In this document: positions 58,580-64,000 of the stretch, piece by piece
Numbering within the stretch: position 1 is the first letter of the stretch
Layout of the letters: each line of letters opens with the position of its first letter
Origin: Streptomyces radiopugnans
Lineage (GTDB): Bacteria; Actinomycetota; Actinomycetes; Streptomycetales; Streptomycetaceae
Direction: 5' to 3'
Assembly (NCBI RefSeq): GCF_900110735.1
Contig: NZ_FOET01000001.1
Location: forward strand, 62,001 to 126,000
DNA length: 64,000 nt
Translations under genes and position numbers: made by a program
Notes under the pieces: model-generated
The model's input: the letters and a program-made list of their open reading frames with translations, nothing else
The model's database searches: none
Told to the model about the DNA's origin: nothing

Positions 58580-59392
58580 ATGGACCGGACGGGCCGGACG
58601 GAAGAGGCGGAACGGGTGGAGCGGGCGGAACGGACCGCGGACGTCGTCGGTTTCCTCTATCCCGGGCACTCCGCCGAGGACGAGTACCCCCGGCTGGAGG
58701 CGATCCTCGGCGAGGTCGCCGCCTCCGTCCGGCTGCCGCTGGTCCACACCGACATCGGCGAGGACGCGCACCGCGTGGACGCGCTGCTGGAGATGGGGTC
58801 CACCGCCCGTCTGTCGGCCGGGATCGGGCGGCTGCGCGAGCACGGCGCCCAGGCGGTGGTGTGGGCGTGCACCAGCGCCAGCTTCGTCTTCGGCTGGGAC
58901 GGGGCGCACGAGCAGGTGCGCGAGCTCTCCTCGGCCGCCGCGCTCCCCGCCTCCAGCACCTCCTTCGCCTTCGCCCACGCCGTACAGGCGCTGAGGGCCG
59001 AGCGGGTCGCCGTCGCCGCCACCTACCCCGAGGACGTGGCCGAGCACTTCAGGGCCTTCCTCAAGGCGGCGGGCGCCGAGGTGGTGTCGGTGCGCGGCGC
59101 CGGGATCGTCACCGCCGCCGAGGTCGGCACCTGGGGCCGCGAGGAGGTGCTGGCGCTGGCCCGCGCGGGCGACCATCCGGACGCCCAGGCCGTACTGCTG
59201 CCCGACACCGCCCTGCACACCGCCGCCTGGCTCCCCGAACTGGAGGCGGTGCTGGGCAAGCCGGTGCTCACCGCCAACCAGGTCACCGTCTGGGAGGGGC
59301 TGCGCCTGCTGGACCGCACGGTCTCCTGCCCGGCGCTGGGGGCGCTGTTCGACGGCCGGGCGCTCGCGGAACCGCTGCTCCTGCGGGAATAA
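58580..59392 (+). CDS. Asp/Glu racemase superfamily protein, copy 2, lacking the second cysteine
   Basis: 270 aa, same family as its neighbour. The first cysteine is kept (C97 in WACTSASF), but the position of the second reads PDTALH (Asp209), while the flanking sequence (LPELEAVLGKPVLTANQVTVW) aligns well with copy 1. It may have changed reaction, or may be a partner subunit. GAGGAGGA precedes ATG 58580. Confidence 0.85.
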   Translation: MDRTGRTEEAERVERAERTADVVGFLYPGHSAEDEYPRLEAILGEVAASVRLPLVHTDIGEDAHRVDALLEMGSTARLSAGIGRLREHGAQAVVWACTSASFVFGWDGAHEQVRELSSAAALPASSTSFAFAHAVQALRAERVAVAATYPEDVAEHFRAFLKAAGAEVVSVRGAGIVTAAEVGTWGREEVLALARAGDHPDAQAVLLPDTALHTAAWLPELEAVLGKPVLTANQVTVWEGLRLLDRTVSCPALGALFDGRALAEPLLLRE

Positions 59393-59467
59393 CGGGCGGG
59401 CCGTGCGGGCTGTGCTCTTCCGGCGCGGACGTTCCGCGGCACACGCACCACGAGGAGGCAGCCCGCG

Positions 59468-60622
59468 ATGGACCCGGTCAAGGACGCGGACGCGAGGAAC
59501 GGCGGACAGGCGGACGGACACGGCGGAGACCCGGTGAGGGGCACCGCGCGGGGTACCGCACCCGTCCCGCTGTCCGTACTCGACCTGGCCACCGTCGGCG
59601 CCGGCCGCACCGCCACCGACGCCCTGCGCACCTCCGTGGAGATCGCGAAGCTGGCCGAGAGCCGGGGCTACCACCGGCTGTGGGTCGCCGAGCACCACTC
59701 CATGCCCGGGGTGGCCAGTTCCTCGCCCGCCGTCATCCTGGCCCACCTCGCGGCCCACACCGGCTCCATACGCCTCGGCTCGGGCGGGGTGATGCTGCCC
59801 AACCACGCACCCCTGGTGATCGCCGAGCAGTTCGGCACCCTGGAGGCGCTCGCCCCCGGCCGCATCGACCTGGGCCTGGGCCGCGCCCCCGGCACCGACG
59901 GGGCGACGGCCGCCGCGCTGCGCCGCACCGACCGGCCGCACGAGGCGGCCGACGACTTCCCGCGGCAGCTGGCCGAGCTGATCAGGTTCCTCGACGACGA
60001 CTTCCCCGACGGCCATCCCTACGCCCGCATCCACGCCGTCCCCGGCCCCGTGCAGGGCCGTGTGCCCGGCGGGGTGCAGCCGGCGGGCCGGCCGCCGGTG
60101 TGGCTGCTGGGCTCCTCCGGTTTCAGCGCGCAGCTCGCCGGGAGCCTGGGCCTGCCCTTCGCCTTCGCCCACCACTTCTCGGCGGCCAACACCCTCCCCG
60201 CCCTGGAGCTGTACCGCTCCTCCTTCCGCCCCTCGGACGTGCTGGACGAGCCGTACGCCCTGATCGGCGTCTCGGCCCTGGCCGCCGAGGAGGAGAGGGA
60301 GGCGCACCGCCAGGTGATGACCGGTGCGCTGTCGATGCTGCGGCTGCGCACCGGGCGCCCCGGTCTGGTGCCCACGCCCGAGGAGGCCGAGGAGTACGAG
60401 CGGGGCATGGGCGAGCTGGAGCGCGACTTCGTGCGCGGCTGGCTCGCCAACGTGGTGTACGGCACGCCCGGGCGGGTGCGCGACGGTCTCGACGCGCTGG
60501 CCAAGCGCACCGGGGCCGACGAGCTGATGATCACCTCGCAGTCCCACGGGGCGCCGGCGCGGCTGCGCAGCTACGGGCTGATCGCCGACGCCTACGGACT
60601 GCCGTCCGTCACCAGCAGCTGA
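59468..60622 (+). CDS. LLM-class flavin-dependent oxidoreductase
   Basis: 384 aa, luciferase-like TIM barrel using FMN or F420. Typical motifs: [62 protein letters not shown]. This subgroup (MsnO8-like) is often of unknown substrate. The first ~35 residues are disordered. AGGAGG precedes the ATG. It is last in the plus-strand series and overlaps the convergent GGDEF-EAL gene by 31 bases. Confidence 0.88.
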   Translation: MDPVKDADARNGGQADGHGGDPVRGTARGTAPVPLSVLDLATVGAGRTATDALRTSVEIAKLAESRGYHRLWVAEHHSMPGVASSSPAVILAHLAAHTGSIRLGSGGVMLPNHAPLVIAEQFGTLEALAPGRIDLGLGRAPGTDGATAAALRRTDRPHEAADDFPRQLAELIRFLDDDFPDGHPYARIHAVPGPVQGRVPGGVQPAGRPPVWLLGSSGFSAQLAGSLGLPFAFAHHFSAANTLPALELYRSSFRPSDVLDEPYALIGVSALAAEEEREAHRQVMTGALSMLRLRTGRPGLVPTPEEAEEYERGMGELERDFVRGWLANVVYGTPGRVRDGLDALAKRTGADELMITSQSHGAPARLRSYGLIADAYGLPSVTSS

Positions 60623-62427
60623 CTGATGCGGTCCGGGGGCACCGGCTTGGAGTAGTGCCAGCCCTGGCCGGTGTCGCAGCCGATCCGCCGCAGCCGGTCT
60701 GCCTGGGCCGGGCCCTCGACGCACTCGGCGGTGACCGTCAGCCCGAGGTTGTGGGCGAGCTGGACCAGCGAGGTGACGATCGTCTCGTCGGCCGGGTTGA
60801 GGGAGCGGGCGGTGCGGAAGCCGCGGACGAACGTTCCGTCCAGCTTCAGCCCGCGCACCGGGAGCCTGCTGAGATAGGCGAGGTTGGAGTAGCCGGTGCC
60901 GAAGTCGTCGATCGCGATGCGCACCCCCATGTCGGACAGCGCCTGGAGCGCCTTCAGCGGCCGTCCCGCCGAGCCCATCACCGCCGACTCGGTCAGCTCC
61001 AGCTGGAGCAGTCCCGGCGGCAGCCCCGTCTCCTCCAGGATCGCCGCGACGTCGGCCACCAGGTCCGAGTCCCACACCTGCCGCACGGCCACGTTGACGC
61101 TGACGTACAGCGGCCGGCCGGGCTGCTCCAGCTGCCAGCGGCGGGCCTGGCGGCACGACTCGGCCAGGATCCAGCGGCCCAGCGGCACGATGGCGCCGTT
61201 CTCCTCGGCCAGACCGATGAACCGGTTGGGGGCGAGCGTGCCGAGCCTCGGGTGCCGCCAGCGCACCAGCGCCTCCACCCCGGTGAGCGTCTCGTCGTGC
61301 AGGGAGACGATCGGCTGGTACTCCAGCGCGAACTCGCCGCGCTCCAGCGCCGGACGCAGGGTGCTGGACAGCGCCTGGCGGGTCATGCGGTGGGCGTTGC
61401 GCTCGGGGTCGAAGAGCGTCCAGCGGGCCTTGCCGTCGGCCTTCGCCCAGTAGAGCGTGGTGTCCGCGGCCTGCATCAGCTCCGTGGCGGTGGTCCCGGC
61501 AGCGGGCCGCTCCACCACCCCGATGCTCGCGGAGACCGCCAGCCGCTGCCCGTCCAGGTCGAACGGCTGCTGGAGGGCGGCGAGCACCTGCTCGGCCAGC
61601 TCGGTCAGCGGCTGGGTGCCGGTGGACGCCTCGGCGAGCAGGGCGAACTCGTCGCCGCCCAGCCGCGCCACCAGGTGCCCGCCCGGCTCGGCGCACCTGC
61701 GCAGCCGGTCGGCGACCGCGTCCAGGAGACGGTCGCCCACCCGGTGGCCGAGGGTGTCGTTGACGGCCTTGAAGCCGTCCAGGTCCAGGTAGCACAGCCC
61801 GATCCGGCCGGTGGTGGACTCGGCGAGCGCGGTGGACAGCCGCTCGAAGAACAGGGACCGGTTGGGCAGTCTGGTGACCGGGTCGTGCATCTGCAGATGG
61901 CGCAGCCGCTCCTGGAGGTCGCACCGCTCGCTGATGTCGGCGACGGACAGCAGAGCGGTGCCGCGGCGCCGCCCGGACCGTGCGGCGGGCTCGCCGGTGG
62001 GCACCACGGTGACCCTGGCCCACACCGAGCGGCCGTCCCCGTGCTTGAGGCGGCGGGTGCAGCTCATGGAGTCGCTGCGCCCCTCCAGCACGGCCTGGCA
62101 CTCGTCACGGGCCCGGTCGTCGATGCCGAGTCCGGTCAGGGCGGCGACGGGGGTGCCGGCGAGCTCGGCGGCGGGGGAGCCCAGAAGCTGGCCGAGCGCG
62201 TGGTTGGCGGCCAGGACGCGCCCCTCGCCGTCGATCAACGCCATCGCGAGGCCGGCGGCCTCGAAGGCGGTGCGGTAGTCCGCCGGGCCGAGGGGAGGGC
62301 CGGAGGGGGGGCCGGGGGAGGCGGACGCCCGGAAGCCCGCGGAATCGTCACTCTCGGTCACGGCGGGGGTCGTCGTGCCCGGACTGTCACCCGGTTTCCT
62401 GCCCGGTCCGTCGAGTGGTCCATTCAC
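60592..62427 (-). CDS. PAS-GGDEF-EAL cyclic-di-GMP signalling protein
   Basis: 611 aa. PAS domain about residues 50-165 ([22 protein letters not shown]), GGDEF domain about 190-350 with an intact [12 protein letters not shown] domain about 365-605 with [15 protein letters not shown] and [10 protein letters not shown] intact. Both diguanylate cyclase and phosphodiesterase activity are therefore possible. No membrane helix. Similar in design to CdgA, a BldD-regulated protein of Streptomyces; that identity is not certain. GTG 62427 follows GGGAG. Confidence 0.9.
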   Translation of the reverse strand: MNGPLDGPGRKPGDSPGTTTPAVTESDDSAGFRASASPGPPSGPPLGPADYRTAFEAAGLAMALIDGEGRVLAANHALGQLLGSPAAELAGTPVAALTGLGIDDRARDECQAVLEGRSDSMSCTRRLKHGDGRSVWARVTVVPTGEPAARSGRRRGTALLSVADISERCDLQERLRHLQMHDPVTRLPNRSLFFERLSTALAESTTGRIGLCYLDLDGFKAVNDTLGHRVGDRLLDAVADRLRRCAEPGGHLVARLGGDEFALLAEASTGTQPLTELAEQVLAALQQPFDLDGQRLAVSASIGVVERPAAGTTATELMQAADTTLYWAKADGKARWTLFDPERNAHRMTRQALSSTLRPALERGEFALEYQPIVSLHDETLTGVEALVRWRHPRLGTLAPNRFIGLAEENGAIVPLGRWILAESCRQARRWQLEQPGRPLYVSVNVAVRQVWDSDLVADVAAILEETGLPPGLLQLELTESAVMGSAGRPLKALQALSDMGVRIAIDDFGTGYSNLAYLSRLPVRGLKLDGTFVRGFRTARSLNPADETIVTSLVQLAHNLGLTVTAECVEGPAQADRLRRIGCDTGQGWHYSKPVPPDRISQLLVTDGSP

Positions 62428-62794
62428 CGATCGCTCCCGCGGGGGACTCGTCTCGTGTAGGTGGCCCGGGCGGCGGGCCGGTGGTCGTCGTGGGGGTGTC
62501 CGCCCTGGAAATGTGCCGATCATAGAGGCTTATCGGGCGGCCGAGCCAGTGTCGCGCGGAGTGTTCCGGATCCGTGCGGCGGACTCCTGGGACGCATTTT
62601 CGAGCGGCTGATCGTTCCTGCGCGGCAACTTCCCGCAGGCGACCGATGATGACCGATTGTTACGTACGGTGATCCTGTGGGGTCTCACTCGTACGGCTTA
62701 GCGGAACGGGGCACGCGGGCACAGGAAGGCACACAGTGGGTGCCGTGCCCCTCCCCGGGGGCACCGTGCCCCGACACCACCGCGGGAGGACGAT
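62428..62794. other. Divergent region between the GGDEF-EAL and M6 genes
   Basis: 367 bases. It has a lower-GC core at 62520-62700 with likely promoters. TTACGTACGGTGA at 62660-62672 resembles a BldD box (seven of nine fixed positions of TNACNCWGNGTNA). The M6 ribosome binding site GGGAGGA is at its right end. No gene is supported. Confidence 0.45.
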
Positions 62795-64000
62795 GTGCGG
62801 CTTACGCGCAGGGCCGAGTGGACCGGAGGGGGGCGGAACGAGCCCGTGTTCCGGCCGGGCGGCTCCTGGCCGGGCCCCCGGTCCCGCAGGACCGGGGCGG
62901 TGCTCACGGCGTTCTCCGCACTGGTCGGCACCAGCCTGGTCACCGGACCGGTCGCCGTCGCGGCCGGCGCCGACTCCTGCGCCCTGGAACGCACCGCACT
63001 CCACCACTCCGAGGGCCTGGACACCTGGAACCCGGCCTACCCCCGGCCCCTGGGAGAGCTCGACGCGCTGATGGTCTTCCTGTCCTTCCCCGAGGTCCGG
63101 CCCGCCACCTCGCCCCGCGCTCTGGCCGCCGACTACTTCCCCGACACCTCGGACTTCTTCGAGCGCGCCTCCTACGGAGCGTTCGAGCTGCGCCCGCGCG
63201 TGACCCCCCGCTGGTTCGAGATGGCCGCCGACTCGCGGGCGTACGGGATACAGCGCGACTGGGAGCCGGACCTGCGCGGCGCCTACCTCCACGACGCCGT
63301 CGCCGCGGCCGACCCGCACGTGGACTTCGGCGACTACGACATCGTCTACCTCGTCGCCGACCCCGACGCGCCGGGCGTGAACTCCGACGCCACCAAGGTC
63401 GTCAACCTCGAGGAGCCGATCACCGCGGACGGCGTCGAGCTGCACCGGGTCGTGACGGTCTTCGAGAAGAACCCGCCGGACCGCAACGTCCTCGCCCACG
63501 AGACCCTGCACGTCTTCGACCTGCCCGACCTCTACCACCAGCCCGAGGACGGCGACGGCGACTGGGACACCCACGTCGGCGACTGGGACATCATGGGCAG
63601 CCAGTTCGGGCTCTCCCCGGATCCCTTCGGCTGGCACAAGTGGAAGCTGGGCTGGCTGGACGGCGGCCGGGTCGACTGCCGGGCCGAGGCCGGCACCAGC
63701 CGGCACACCCTGCGGGCGGTCAGCGCGCCGGGCGGCGGCGGGCCGGGCGGTTCCGACACCCGGCTGATCGCGGTCCGCACGGGGCGCGGCGAGGTGCTGG
63801 CGGTCGAGGCGAGGGAGCCCCGCGGCAACGACGTCACCTCCTGCACCAGCGGCGTACTGGTCTACCGGGTGCGCAGCGACGTCCCCTCGGCGCAGGGGCC
63901 CGTCAAGGTGGTCGACGGCCACCCCGGCACCGGGGCGTGCGACCGCGTCTCGGTGTACCCACCGCTGGCCGACGCGCCGCTGGGCCCGGGGGAGGCCGTG
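62795..64000 (+). CDS. Secreted M6 family metalloprotease domain protein (3' end outside window)
   Basis: Open to the window end, 402 codons seen. GTG 62795 follows GGGAGGA with 4-5 base spacing. A signal peptide follows a basic start (TGAVLTAFSALVGTSLVTGPVAVAAGAD). The peptidase region shows LDALMVFLSFPEVRP, the zinc motif HETLHVFDLPDLY (HExxH), then WDIMGSQFGLSPDPFGWHKWKLGWLD, which is the family's Met-turn region. It resembles the M6 enzyme at 18942 only in the catalytic part. Confidence 0.85.
   Translation, partial: MRLTRRAEWTGGGRNEPVFRPGGSWPGPRSRRTGAVLTAFSALVGTSLVTGPVAVAAGADSCALERTALHHSEGLDTWNPAYPRPLGELDALMVFLSFPEVRPATSPRALAADYFPDTSDFFERASYGAFELRPRVTPRWFEMAADSRAYGIQRDWEPDLRGAYLHDAVAAADPHVDFGDYDIVYLVADPDAPGVNSDATKVVNLEEPITADGVELHRVVTVFEKNPPDRNVLAHETLHVFDLPDLYHQPEDGDGDWDTHVGDWDIMGSQFGLSPDPFGWHKWKLGWLDGGRVDCRAEAGTSRHTLRAVSAPGGGGPGGSDTRLIAVRTGRGEVLAVEAREPRGNDVTSCTSGVLVYRVRSDVPSAQGPVKVVDGHPGTGACDRVSVYPPLADAPLGPGEAV

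Noticed and set aside
62736..63071. Small plus-strand frame overlapping the start of the second M6 gene
   Set aside because: It is out of frame with the conserved M6 sequence, and its translation is Pro/Arg/Gly-rich.

Overview
The window is high-GC chromosomal DNA of a Streptomyces-type actinomycete. Supporting signs are GTG starts, many leaderless genes with a TANNNT box 6-8 bases before the start codon, very GC-rich perfect hairpins as terminators, a rare in-frame TTA codon, proline-rich disordered extensions, a class F sortase, a nagF-type PTS gene, and an hppD gene divergent from an Lrp-type regulator. Gene order resembles what I remember of the S. coelicolor core around SCO2900-2930. It also keeps the Mycobacterium order mec-cysO-cysM, Rv1339-like hydrolase, rph, rdgB. 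I see no rRNA, insertion sequence, prophage or CRISPR array.

Layout. 1-3.9 kb: iron-sulfur and molybdopterin subunits of a xanthine dehydrogenase-like enzyme. 4-6.2 kb, minus strand: a SpoIIE-type phosphatase and a DoxX membrane protein carrying a perfect CebR-type operator and a TTA codon. 6.5-14.3 kb: MFS exporter, XPB-like helicase, IclR regulator, Lon-like and subtilisin-like proteases, RDD protein. 14.4-21.8 kb: hppD with its divergent regulator, a second RDD protein, a secreted M6 protease. 21.9-25.1 kb: NAD salvage (pncA, pncB), clpS and a DUF2017 gene. 25.5-30.2 kb: amino-acid/sodium symporter, then the protein-thiocarboxylate cysteine pathway (mec, a leaderless Cys-containing leader peptide, cysO, cysM) and a metallo-beta-lactamase-fold hydrolase.

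30.4-37.1 kb: N-acetylglucosamine PTS EIIC and EIIB, rph, a lipoprotein with an ECF-type promoter, rdgB, tRNA-Leu, an HNH nuclease with four repeated helical modules, bcp, and small proteins. 37.3-48.6 kb: class A PBP, SGNH esterase, DUF445 protein, LysR remnant, Gfo/Idh/MocA oxidoreductase with divergent ROK regulator, HAD phosphatase, sortase pair and a small acidic peptide. 48.7-49.8 kb: two tRNA-Lys(CUU) genes flanking a P-loop kinase.

49.9-60.6 kb is the most interesting block. It holds an IclR regulator, an Ehu-like ABC importer (ehuADCB), a DUF3830 protein, an amidase, a D-2-hydroxyacid dehydrogenase, two Asp/Glu racemase/arylmalonate decarboxylase-family paralogues and an LLM flavin oxidoreductase. 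Palindromes lie over both divergent promoters. I read it as an import-and-catabolism locus for an unknown amide or carboxylate; the known ectoine-degradation enzymes are not present. The window ends with a PAS-GGDEF-EAL cyclic-di-GMP protein and a second M6 metalloprotease cut by the window edge.
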